From the NCBI RefSeq assembly GCF_004362525.1, contig NZ_SNXS01000013.1, forward strand, positions 1-64,000: a stretch of 64,000 nt of DNA, given 5' to 3'. The translations under genes were made by a program, and so were the position numbers. Below, in pieces: positions 28,809 to 37,123 of the stretch. The notes under the pieces were generated by a model. It saw only the letters and a list, made by a program, of their open reading frames with translations, did no database searches and was not told the origin of the DNA. Positions within the stretch are counted from its first letter, which is position 1, and each line of letters begins with the position of its first letter. This DNA is from Roseateles toxinivorans. Its GTDB lineage: Bacteria > Pseudomonadota > Gammaproteobacteria > Burkholderiales > Burkholderiaceae_C.

Positions 28809-29619
28809 CCCGCTGGCCGCGGCCACACCGCTGACGCCAGCCCGGCTGGCGCACATCAGCAACAAGCTGAACCTGCGCAGCATGCCCAGCCTGATGGGCA
28901 CGCGTCTGGCCCGGCTCGAGCCCGGCCAGGCCCTGCTGGTCGATCAGGTGCTGGAGGGCGAGGCCTTTCTGGGCCGCACGCAGTGGTTCCGCGTCGCCAA
29001 CCAGCAGCAGTATTTCTGGGCCGGCGGCGCCCGGCTCGACGAGGCGCCGGTGGCCACGCCGCAGCCCGCCGCCGGTGAGCGCACCCCCGATGTGCGCCGG
29101 CGCTCCAACGGCAGCATCCTGCCTTTGGCCCAGGCCGATCTGGCCGGCGTGTTCGGCGCCTTCCAGTCGCAGCCCGGGGCGAAGCGTGGCGCGGTGGTGA
29201 TCAGCACGCCGGGCTGGGTGCAGCAGCACATCGTGGCCCTGCAACACCCGCTGCTGGAGGCGCTGGGCCAGGGCTCGGTGGCCGTGCACCGGCTCGCCCT
29301 GCCGCATTTCCAGGCGGTGTTCGACACGATTGCCCAATCCGGCCTGGCCGATCTGCTGCTGACCTTCGACGGCAGCTTCGTGCCGCGCCACAAGAACTGG
29401 GACCCCAACAACCCCGAGCTCAGCTCGCACAGCTGGGGTGTGGCCATAGACATCAATGCCCGCTGGAACCCGGCCGGGCAGGCCCCGGCCCTGCCCGGCC
29501 GCCAGGGCTTTCTGGGTGATCTGGTGCCGCTGTTCAATGCCCAGGGCTTTGCCTGGGGCGGGCACTTCATCAACAACCCGGACGGCATGCATTTCGAGTT
29601 GGCCCGGCGCGACCCCTGA
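28789..29619 (+). CDS. SH3-domain M15-type peptidase (VanY/L-Ala-D-Glu endopeptidase-like)
   Basis: 276 residues: an N-terminal bacterial SH3-like domain (about 18-85, LNLRSMPSLMGTRLARLEPG) and a C-terminal zinc peptidase domain with ligands His214 and Asp221 (SSHSWGVAIDIN) and His268 (DGMHFEL). This is the Peptidase_M15_4 arrangement that cuts peptide stems of peptidoglycan. No signal peptide is present, so Sec export is unlikely. It overlaps the upstream gene by 20 bases and ends four bases from the convergent gst stop. The start may be the second ATG at 28792. Confidence 0.87.
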   Translation: MMATLPDPLAAATPLTPARLAHISNKLNLRSMPSLMGTRLARLEPGQALLVDQVLEGEAFLGRTQWFRVANQQQYFWAGGARLDEAPVATPQPAAGERTPDVRRRSNGSILPLAQADLAGVFGAFQSQPGAKRGAVVISTPGWVQQHIVALQHPLLEALGQGSVAVHRLALPHFQAVFDTIAQSGLADLLLTFDGSFVPRHKNWDPNNPELSSHSWGVAIDINARWNPAGQAPALPGRQGFLGDLVPLFNAQGFAWGGHFINNPDGMHFELARRDP

Positions 29620-29623
29620 CGGC

Positions 29624-30307
29624 TCAGGCGGGTTCGGCGGCGGGCATGTCGGCCATCAGCCGCGCCAGCTCGCCGTGCTGCGCGCGCACGAAGTTGCTCA
29701 GCCGTTCGACATAGTCCTCGGCCACGGCACCTTGCACCGAAGGTCGCTGGGTCAGCGCCCGGCGCCAGGCCTGTACCCGGGGCAGGCCATCGAAGACACC
29801 GAAATCGGCGATGCGGTCGAACAGCTCCCAGTAGCGGAACACCGGGGCGAACACCGCGTCGACGAGGCTGAAGCGTTCGCCGGCGAAGTAGGGGCCGGTG
29901 TCCAGCGCCTCCTCCAGCCGCTCGAACCTGGTGCGCAGCAGTTCGCGTTTGGCCTGTAGCTGGGTGACATCAGCGGCGGTGTAGAAGCCCCAGATGTCGT
30001 TCAGCACCGTGGAGCCGAACTCGATCCAGGCACGGTGGCGGGCGCGCTGCAGCGCATCGGCCGGATGCAGGGCCGGCGCCTGCGTGTCTTCCAGGTATTC
30101 GACGATCACCGCCGACTCGAACAGCACCTCGTCACCGATGCGCAGCAGCGGCACCTTGCCCAGCGGCGACAGGGCCTTGAACCAGGCCGGCTTGGCGGCC
30201 AGGTCGATATCGGTGCGCGTGAAGGGCAGGTTCTTTTCGCTCAGCGCGATCACCGCTCGTTGCACATAGGGGCACAGCTTGTGGCTGATCAATTCCAGAT
30301 GGCTCAT
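29624..30307 (-). CDS. Glutathione S-transferase family protein
   Basis: 227 residues: a thioredoxin-like N-terminal domain with the SHKLCPYVQRAV active-site region (cysteine 12, as in omega/beta-type GSTs) and SPLGKVPLL, then an all-helical C-terminal domain. It would conjugate or reduce electrophiles with glutathione in the cytoplasm. It follows the doxX-like gene by 13 bases in one operon. Confidence 0.92.
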   Translation of the reverse strand: MSHLELISHKLCPYVQRAVIALSEKNLPFTRTDIDLAAKPAWFKALSPLGKVPLLRIGDEVLFESAVIVEYLEDTQAPALHPADALQRARHRAWIEFGSTVLNDIWGFYTAADVTQLQAKRELLRTRFERLEEALDTGPYFAGERFSLVDAVFAPVFRYWELFDRIADFGVFDGLPRVQAWRRALTQRPSVQGAVAEDYVERLSNFVRAQHGELARLMADMPAAEPA

Positions 30308-30320
30308 GACGGACGCTCCT

Positions 30321-30734
30321 TCAGGCCTGGCTGCGCTTTAGCGCCAGCTTGCCGTCGCCCAGCAGGATGTGGGCGACCGAGGCGACGAGCAGGAAAACCG
30401 GGTACTCCCAGCCGCCATTGCTGCTGGTGAAGACCCAGCCGTTGCCGGCGTGGATGACGGTGGCGCCCATCAGCACCGGCAGCAGGGCCAGCGAGGCCCA
30501 GCGGCCATGCAGGCCCAGCAGTATCAGCGTGCCGCCCAGCGTCTCGGCAATCACCAGCGGCCAGGCCAGGGCCGGCGGCAGGCCCTGCGTGGCCATCCAC
30601 GCGGCCAGGCCGGCAATGCCGAAAGTCATCAGCTTGAGCAGGATGGCGTGGCTGAGCCACATCAGGCCCAGCGCGATGCGCAGCAGGGAGGCGCCCAGGG
30701 CGGGCGAGGCTTGTGGGGGCAGGGCGAGAATCAT
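30321..30734 (-). CDS. DoxX-family membrane protein
   Basis: 137 residues with four predicted membrane helices (SLLRIALGLMWLSHAILLKL; LVIAETLGGTLILLGLHG and two more), the DoxX/SURF4-like pattern. AAAGGA lies just before the chosen ATG at 30734; the frame is open further upstream, but that part looks non-coding. It is first in a doxX-gst pair, diverging from a LysR gene. Such pairs often respond to electrophile or redox stress (inference). Confidence 0.88.
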   Translation of the reverse strand: MILALPPQASPALGASLLRIALGLMWLSHAILLKLMTFGIAGLAAWMATQGLPPALAWPLVIAETLGGTLILLGLHGRWASLALLPVLMGATVIHAGNGWVFTSSNGGWEYPVFLLVASVAHILLGDGKLALKRSQA

Positions 30735-30829
30735 CGGAAATCCTTTCACAGGGTTGCTGGCTTGTTGCCGGTGAAGCCACTGTAGATTCCGCGTATTTGC
30801 ACGACAATTCACATATTCCGCATTGAGAT

Positions 30830-30845
30830 TATGCGAATTCGCATA
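30830..30845. promoter_or_regulatory. Perfect 16-base palindrome between doxX and lysR
   Basis: TATGCGAATTCGCATA is self-complementary over 16 bases. It lies 20 bases before the LysR start and about 96 bases before the doxX start, in an AT-rich divergent gap. It is a good candidate operator for the adjacent LysR regulator, although the classic LysR T-N11-A form is not obvious. Confidence 0.5.
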
Positions 30846-30864
30846 TTGAAGTGAAGCGATCACC

Positions 30865-31767
30865 ATGTCGACAAGCCCCCCCGAGCGGCCCCTGAGCTGG
30901 GACGATCTGCAGTTCTTTCTGGCCGTCTGCCGCGCTGGCTCGGTCTCGGGTGCAGCGACGCTGCTGGGCGTCAACCACTCGACCGTGCTGCGCCGCATTG
31001 CCAGCCTGGAGCAGACGCTGGCCACGCGCCTGTTCGACCGCCTGCCCGGCGGCTATGCGCTGACCGCCTCCGGCGAGTCTTTGGCCCGGCAGACCAGCGG
31101 TTTGGCCGAACAGATCGAGGCGGCGCAGCGCCGGCTGATGGGGCTGGACGAGGAGATCAAGGGCGTGATACGGCTGACCGCCCCCGACACCCTGGTCCAT
31201 GCGCTGCTGATGCCCCTGCTGCAGCGCTTTCGCGCGCTGCATCCGGGTGTGCAGATCCAGGTGGTGGCCAACAACAGCTTTCTGAGCCTGAACCGGCGCG
31301 AGGCCGATGTGGCGCTGCGTGGCACCAACCGGCCGCCGGAGAACCTGATCGGGCGCCGCGTCGGCGACATCCAGACCGCGCTCTACGCCTCCGGGGCCTA
31401 TCTGCAGACCCTGGGTGAGGGGGCGGGCTTCGACGACTACAGCTGGGTGGCGCCGGACGAATCGCTGGCCCACCTGGAGCAGCTGAAATGGCTGCACCAG
31501 CGCGTGCCCGACGAGCGCATCGCCCTGCGCGCCGACAGCCTGGTGGCCATGGCCGATGCGGTGACCCAGGGCCTGGGCGTGGGCATGCTGCTGTGTCCCC
31601 TCGCCGCACAGCGGCAGGGGCTGGTGCAGCTGGCAGCGCCCGAGCCCGCGCTGGACACGCAGATATGGATACTCAGCCACCCCGATCTGCGCCAGGTGGC
31701 CCGCATCCGCGCGTTCACGCAGTTCCTGTTCGAGACGCTGAGCGCGGACGCCAGGCTGCTGCATTGA
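30865..31767 (+). CDS. LysR-family transcriptional regulator
   Basis: 300 residues: N-terminal helix-turn-helix (LQFFLAVCRAGSVSGAATLL, then NHSTVLRRIASLE) and a substrate-binding domain from about 95 (IRLTAPDTLVHALLMPLL). It diverges from doxX-gst, and by the usual LysR logic it controls them. The gap of 147 bases to the sigma-54 activator gene downstream holds nothing definite beyond a CTATGCC/GGCATAG arm pair around 31817-31857. Confidence 0.93.
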   Translation: MSTSPPERPLSWDDLQFFLAVCRAGSVSGAATLLGVNHSTVLRRIASLEQTLATRLFDRLPGGYALTASGESLARQTSGLAEQIEAAQRRLMGLDEEIKGVIRLTAPDTLVHALLMPLLQRFRALHPGVQIQVVANNSFLSLNRREADVALRGTNRPPENLIGRRVGDIQTALYASGAYLQTLGEGAGFDDYSWVAPDESLAHLEQLKWLHQRVPDERIALRADSLVAMADAVTQGLGVGMLLCPLAAQRQGLVQLAAPEPALDTQIWILSHPDLRQVARIRAFTQFLFETLSADARLLH

Positions 31768-31914
31768 ACTCCTTGCCGATGTACAGCACTTTCCACGGAT
31801 TCAAGGGCCGGAGTTCCTATGCCTTAGGGATGGGTAAACCCCGGGCCAGGGCATAGAAAGCGAGGTCAGTTCGGCCGGTACCTGAGCGGTCTGGCCGATC
31901 CAGGGAGCGCAACA

Positions 31915-32883
<969 letters not shown>

Positions 32884-32890
32884 CGTGCAC

Positions 32891-32910
32891 TGTCACATCG
32901 CGATGTGACA
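32891..32910. promoter_or_regulatory. Activator-site candidate 1 (perfect 20-base palindrome)
   Basis: TGTCACATCGCGATGTGACA is a perfect palindrome with arms TGTCACA/TGTGACA and a six-base centre. The same arms recur at 32950-32970, about 60 bases away. It lies about 145 bases upstream of the -24 element, an ordinary distance for a sigma-54 enhancer site. Confidence 0.75.
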
Positions 32911-32949
32911 CCGCAAGTGCTTGATTCTTCACTGAAAGGCGTCATTGCC

Positions 32950-32970
32950 TGTCACATTGCGGCTGTGACA
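32950..32970. promoter_or_regulatory. Activator-site candidate 2 (TGTCACA-N7-TGTGACA)
   Basis: The arms are identical to the first site and only the seven-base spacer differs. The pair forms a two-site enhancer, with centres about 60 bases apart and the second site about 85 bases from the -24 element. Binding by the Fis-type domain of the activator encoded just upstream is inferred. Confidence 0.75.
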
Positions 32971-33044
32971 TGCGCATCTCGGAAGACGTGCACAAACGCC
33001 CCCAAGTCCTTGATACGCCTGCATTTCTGAGCTTCGGACTGCGG

Positions 33045-33060
33045 TGGCACGTCGCTTGCA
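33045..33060 (+). promoter_or_regulatory. Sigma-54 (-24/-12) promoter of the eCIS operon
   Basis: TGGCACGTCGCTTGCA matches the RpoN consensus (TGGCACG-N4-TTGCW) at every defined base, with the invariant GG (33046-33047) and GC (33058-33059) ten bases apart. Transcription should begin near 33070. It lies downstream of both palindromes and directly in front of the first eCIS gene. Confidence 0.85.
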
Positions 33061-33071
33061 ACAGATCAGCC

Positions 33072-33368
33072 ATGGATGCCCGGCGACCCCATGACGGAAC
33101 GGTGTTCGGCGCTGCCGCCGAGGCGCGGGGGTATGTCTATGTGAACCAGTTCGAGGTCGGCTACAGCCGCGACGAGGTGCTGCTGCGCTTTGCCCAGGCC
33201 TACGAGGGTGCCGGCGCCCAGGTGGACCAGGCGCGCATCATCATGACTCCGTCCTACGCGCGGGCCCTGCTGCAGCTGCTGGACAGCGCGATGGCCCGCT
33301 TCGAGTCCGAGTACGGCGAGCTGCGGCCGGCCGGCGGCGGTGTCGTTGCCAGCGACGGCGAGGGCTGA
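33072..33368 (+). CDS. DUF3467-like small protein, first gene of the eCIS operon
   Basis: 98 residues from the ATG at 33072. The core YVYVNQFEVGYSRDEVLLRF, followed by VDQARIIMTPSYARALLQLL, fits DUF3467, small proteins of unknown function. The ATG is within a base or two of the predicted sigma-54 transcription start, so it would be leaderless. A GTG at 33102 with GGAA just upstream would leave a 30-base leader and an 88-residue protein. The ATG at 32970 lies upstream of the promoter and is unlikely. A regulatory or assembly role is inferred from its place at the head of the operon. Confidence 0.7.
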   Translation: MDARRPHDGTVFGAAAEARGYVYVNQFEVGYSRDEVLLRFAQAYEGAGAQVDQARIIMTPSYARALLQLLDSAMARFESEYGELRPAGGGVVASDGEG

Positions 33369-33373
33369 GTGCC

Positions 33374-33961
33374 ATGGCCAATGAGTTCGCGCTGATCTCG
33401 CTGGCCGACTCCCTGGCCAATCGGCTGGCCAACGCCTATCCCGAGTCGCTGCGCCAGCTGCATGCCTGCACTTTTCAATCCGTGGGCAGCGGTGGCCTGC
33501 TGGCCGATCTGGGCGGGCAGGGCGGGGCGGTGCTGAGCATCTGGCCGCACCGCGTCACCGTCAATGAGCAGGTGCGCAACAGCCGGCCGGCGCCCTTGCC
33601 GACGCCGGGCCGACGCAACCGGCCGCTGTCGCTGGACGTGCATCTGCTGCTGTCGGTATGGAGCGGCAGCGCCGACAGCGAGCTGACGATCTTTGCCTGG
33701 ATGCTGCGCGAACTGCACCGCGACCCGCTGCTCGATGCCTCCACGCTCTCGACCAATGGCGGTTGGCGGCCCGACGAGGTGGTGCAACTGATACAGGCCG
33801 AGATGTCGGTCGAGGACATGATGCGCATCTGGGAGTCCATTGCCCCTGGCTACCGGCTCAGCGCGCCCTTTGTGGCCCGCGTCGTCACTCTCGATGTCGA
33901 GGAGGACGAGGCTGCACCGGTGATCGCGCGGCGCTTTGACTATGGGCGGGTGCTGTCATGA
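33374..33961 (+). CDS. Pvc16/Afp16-like tube-terminator protein (DUF4255)
   Basis: 195 residues. The stretch LTIFAWMLRELHRDPLLDAS plus EVVQLIQAEMSVEDMMRIWE and YRLSAPFVARVV is characteristic of the DUF4255/Pvc16_N family. Afp16 caps the distal end of the tube and sheath and sets final length. Its place before the sheath genes matches other eCIS loci. The four-base overlap with the next gene suggests coupled translation. Confidence 0.9.
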   Translation: MANEFALISLADSLANRLANAYPESLRQLHACTFQSVGSGGLLADLGGQGGAVLSIWPHRVTVNEQVRNSRPAPLPTPGRRNRPLSLDVHLLLSVWSGSADSELTIFAWMLRELHRDPLLDASTLSTNGGWRPDEVVQLIQAEMSVEDMMRIWESIAPGYRLSAPFVARVVTLDVEEDEAAPVIARRFDYGRVLS

Positions 33962-34743
33962 GTGCGGCCGAGTTGCTGGTCATGGAGGCTGACGTGCGGC
34001 GCATCTGGGCCGCGGTGCGCTTTGTCGACGCGCCCTCGCAGCGCACCGTCGAGGCGCCGCTGCAGGTCAGCGCGCGCGGCGTGCGCTGGGTGCGCAATCT
34101 GTCCGGCCTGCATGTGCTGGCCGAGCTCGATGAAACCCTGCTCGCGGCGGCCGATCGTCCGCCGGGCCTGGCCCGCCAGCTGGCCGTCTACGAGGCCGCG
34201 TTCGAACTGGCCCCGGCCGTGCCGGCGTTGGCGGTGAGCGGGCGTGTCAGCGATCCGTCCGGGCGCTATCTGCCGCGCATGTTCACCGTCAATCTGCCGC
34301 GGGCCCAGCTGCCCGCCGGCCGCCTGGCCGAACGATTCATCCCGGTCGAGGTGCTGCTCGACCCATCGCCCGCCGCGCCGCTGCTGGGCAGCTGGGCGGC
34401 GCTGCGCGTCAGCCTCACCCATGCCGGCAGGCCCGCGGCCCACGCCGTGCTGCGCCTGCACCGGGTGACCGGCGGCCAGCTACTGGGCCGGGCGATGAGC
34501 GATGCGCGCGGCCAGGCCCTCTTGATTGCTGCCGGCATCACCCAGGTCACAGTGGGCCAGGGCGAGCTGGTCGTCGAGCGCGAGGTCGAAGCCGATCTGA
34601 CCGTCAGCTTCGATCCGGCCGCCGATCCGCTGCAGCCACTCGATCCCGATGCGCTGGCGCTGCGGGGCGGCGTCGTGCGCCGAATCCTGCGCCGCAGCTT
34701 TGCCAGCGGCCGTGTCGAGTCCTTGACCATCGCCCTGCCATGA
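33958..34743 (+). CDS. eCIS-associated protein of unknown function
   Basis: 261 residues, no signal peptide and no known family. The N-terminal half is beta-rich and ends with VSGRVSDPSGRYLPRMFTVN, which resembles a carboxypeptidase-regulatory-like or Ig-type strand pair. A later HRVTGGQLLGRAMSDARGQA segment repeats that look. Such folds are common in fibre or decoration proteins. The ATGA overlap with the Pvc16-like gene and the position before the sheath gene make it part of the particle or its assembly. Confidence 0.65.
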   Translation: MSAAELLVMEADVRRIWAAVRFVDAPSQRTVEAPLQVSARGVRWVRNLSGLHVLAELDETLLAAADRPPGLARQLAVYEAAFELAPAVPALAVSGRVSDPSGRYLPRMFTVNLPRAQLPAGRLAERFIPVEVLLDPSPAAPLLGSWAALRVSLTHAGRPAAHAVLRLHRVTGGQLLGRAMSDARGQALLIAAGITQVTVGQGELVVEREVEADLTVSFDPAADPLQPLDPDALALRGGVVRRILRRSFASGRVESLTIALP

Positions 34744-34786
34744 AACGCGCATCCAACGCTCCATCCTCACTCTCCGGAGGTGTCCC

Positions 34787-36634
34787 GTGCCCGAATATCT
34801 AGCCCCAGGCGTCTATGTCGAAGAGACCAGCTTCCGTGCCCGCTCGATCGAGGGCGTGGGCACCAGCACCACCGGCTTTGCCGGCCTGACCCGCAAGGGC
34901 CCTGTCGCCACCGCCGAGCTGCTGCCCGAGATCCTCACCAGCTATGCCGACTTCGAGCGCATCTACGGCGGCTATGCCGATCTGGCGCCGACACCACCGG
35001 CGGCCACGGCGGCCGTGCCGACCAACTACCTGGCCCATGCGGTGCGGGCCTATTTCAACGAGGGCGGTTCGCGGCTCTATGTGGCGCGGGTCTTTCTGGG
35101 TGACGGCGGTCGGGCCAGTACGGCCGATCTGCGGCCTGTGCCCGAGGTGGATCCGCTGCCAGCCGAGGACGAGACCAACCGCATCCGCTTCGTCGCCCGC
35201 TTCCCGGGCCGCAGCGGCGACGGCGCCGTGCCGACCACCGAGCTGCCCGGTCTGAGGGGCATACAGACCCGCGAAATCATCGCCCCGGCCCCGCGCCGCA
35301 CGCTGGACATGGCACCCGATGGCTCCCTGGTGCGCACCGGCAGCACCGAGGCCGCATTCGCCTACTTCGTCAAGCGCACCGGCGTCTGGCGGGCGCTGAC
35401 GGCCGCCGGGGCCGATGGCGCCGCGGCCGAGCCCGATGACGGCCTGGTGGGCGACGAGCTGGCTTCGGTGGCCCTGATCACCCTGGCCATCATCACCACC
35501 GACGCCGACGGCGGCAGCCTGGCCATGGACGACCTGGGCTATGACCGCGACCATCCGCGCTGGCTGGGCACGGTGATGGCCGAGATGCCCAACCGACGTG
35601 CCGACCAGATCGAGAACCTGTATGCCGCGCGCATCGGCAGCGCCGTCAATGCGGCGCAGCTGCAGGCGGCCCTGTTCCCTGTGACGCAAAGCACGGCCGT
35701 GACCCGCATCAGCGGTCGCCGGGGCTCGTTCGCGCTGACAGGTGGCAATGACGGCGCCATGCCCACCGAGGCGGCGTTCGCGCCGGCCTTCGCGGCACTG
35801 GCCAAGATCGATGACATCGCCATCGTCGCCGCGCCCGGCTCTAGCGCCTACCCAGAGCGCAACGCCATCCGCAATGCGCTGATCAGCCACGCCGAGGGCC
35901 GGCGCATGTACCGCATCGCCGTGCTCGACACCGACCGCGGGCTCAATGCCGGCGACGCCCGCATCGCACGCTCGACCATCGATTCCAAGTACGCGGCGAT
36001 GTACTACCCCTGGGTGGTGATCGCCAACCCGAATGCGCGGCCGGGGCGCGACGACATTCCGCGCGAGATCGCGCTGCCGCCCTCGGGATTCATCTGCGGA
36101 ATCTATGCCCGCAACGACATCCAGCGCGGCGTGTTCAAGGCGCCGGCCAATGAGGTCGTGCTGGGCGCGCTGCGCTTCGAGCGCGACATCAGCTTCGGAG
36201 AGCAGGAGATGCTCAATCCGCTGGGTGTCAACTGCCTGCGCTTCTTCCCGGGCCGCGGCTACCGCGTCTGGGGTGCGCGCACGGCCAGCTCCGACCCCGA
36301 GTGGAAGTACGTCAACATCCGCCGCTACTTCAATTACCTCGAGGCCTCGATCGACCGCAGCACGCAATGGGCCGTGTTCGAGCCCAATGGCGAGCGCCTG
36401 TGGGCCAGCATCCGCGAGACAGTGGCCTCCTTCCTGTTCAACGAGTGGCGCAGCGGCGCCTTGCTGGGCACGCGGCCGGAGGAGGCCTTCTTCGTGCGCT
36501 GCGACCGCTCGACGATGTCGCAGAACGATCTGGACAACGGCCGCCTGGTCTGCCAGATCGGTGTGGCCGCCGTCAAGCCGGCCGAGTTCGTGATCTTCCG
36601 CATCGGCCAGAAGACCGCCGACGCCCGTGACTGA
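34787..36634 (+). CDS. eCIS contractile sheath protein 1
   Basis: 615 residues. The N-terminus YLAPGVYVEETSFRARSIEG is the conserved phage-tail-sheath strand, and the C-terminus holds the sheath domain (WAVFEPNGERLWASIRETVA, FLFNEWRSGALLG, DRSTMSQNDLDNGRLVCQIG). The middle 200 residues form the variable surface domain. The GTG start at 34787 has a good GGAGG seven bases upstream. It is the larger of two sheath genes, and the tube gene follows by 20 bases, so it is probably the main sheath. Confidence 0.95.
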   Translation: MPEYLAPGVYVEETSFRARSIEGVGTSTTGFAGLTRKGPVATAELLPEILTSYADFERIYGGYADLAPTPPAATAAVPTNYLAHAVRAYFNEGGSRLYVARVFLGDGGRASTADLRPVPEVDPLPAEDETNRIRFVARFPGRSGDGAVPTTELPGLRGIQTREIIAPAPRRTLDMAPDGSLVRTGSTEAAFAYFVKRTGVWRALTAAGADGAAAEPDDGLVGDELASVALITLAIITTDADGGSLAMDDLGYDRDHPRWLGTVMAEMPNRRADQIENLYAARIGSAVNAAQLQAALFPVTQSTAVTRISGRRGSFALTGGNDGAMPTEAAFAPAFAALAKIDDIAIVAAPGSSAYPERNAIRNALISHAEGRRMYRIAVLDTDRGLNAGDARIARSTIDSKYAAMYYPWVVIANPNARPGRDDIPREIALPPSGFICGIYARNDIQRGVFKAPANEVVLGALRFERDISFGEQEMLNPLGVNCLRFFPGRGYRVWGARTASSDPEWKYVNIRRYFNYLEASIDRSTQWAVFEPNGERLWASIRETVASFLFNEWRSGALLGTRPEEAFFVRCDRSTMSQNDLDNGRLVCQIGVAAVKPAEFVIFRIGQKTADARD

Positions 36635-36654
36635 CATCCCTCTGGAGCAAACCC

Positions 36655-37101
36655 ATGGCCAACCGCAATGTTCCCTACGGTGCCTTCAACTTCACCGTCA
36701 GCTTCGATGGATCCGAGGTCTTCGGCGGCTTCTCCGACGTCTCGGGCCTGGGCTCGGAGATCACCGTCGCCGAGTACCGCTACGGCAATGACAAGGAGAA
36801 CCATGTGCGCAAGATCCCCGGCGTGCACAAGGTCGGTGACGTCACGCTCAAGCGCGGCATCATCGATTCGGGCCCTGTCTGGGACTGGATCAAGAACACC
36901 CGCACCAACGGTGTCAATGCGCAGAAGGATGTGGCCATCACCCTGCTCGACGAGGCGGGCAAGGCGGTGCAGAAATGGCTGCTGCGCAAGGTCATACCGA
37001 TGAAGTACACCGGCCCGACCCTGGCCGCCAAGGGCGGCGGCGATGTGGCGATGGAGGAACTGGTGCTCAGCGCCGAGGGCCTCGAGATCGAGGCGGCCTG
37101 A
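36655..37101 (+). CDS. eCIS inner tube protein 1 (gp19/Hcp-like)
   Basis: 148 residues of the T4 gp19-like family: YGAFNFTVSFDGSEVFGGFS, then SGLGSEITVAEYRYGND and KVGDVTLKRGIIDSG. It stacks as hexameric rings inside the sheath and carries the payload. It follows the main sheath gene, with TCTGGAGC as ribosome-binding site. Likely one of the most abundant products of the operon. Confidence 0.95.
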   Translation: MANRNVPYGAFNFTVSFDGSEVFGGFSDVSGLGSEITVAEYRYGNDKENHVRKIPGVHKVGDVTLKRGIIDSGPVWDWIKNTRTNGVNAQKDVAITLLDEAGKAVQKWLLRKVIPMKYTGPTLAAKGGGDVAMEELVLSAEGLEIEAA

Positions 37102-37123
37102 CCCCGACCGGCCGCAGCCCACC

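Noticed and set aside
31817-31857. CTATGCC/GGCATAG stem between lysR and the activator as a terminator
   Set aside because: Only seven-base arms with a long loop and no following T-run. It could be chance.
32891-32970. CRP or FNR sites
   Set aside because: The half-sites read TGTCACA...TGTGACA, the reverse order of CRP's TGTGA...TCACA, and the FNR TTGAT half-site is absent. The neighbouring sigma-54 activator is the simpler candidate.
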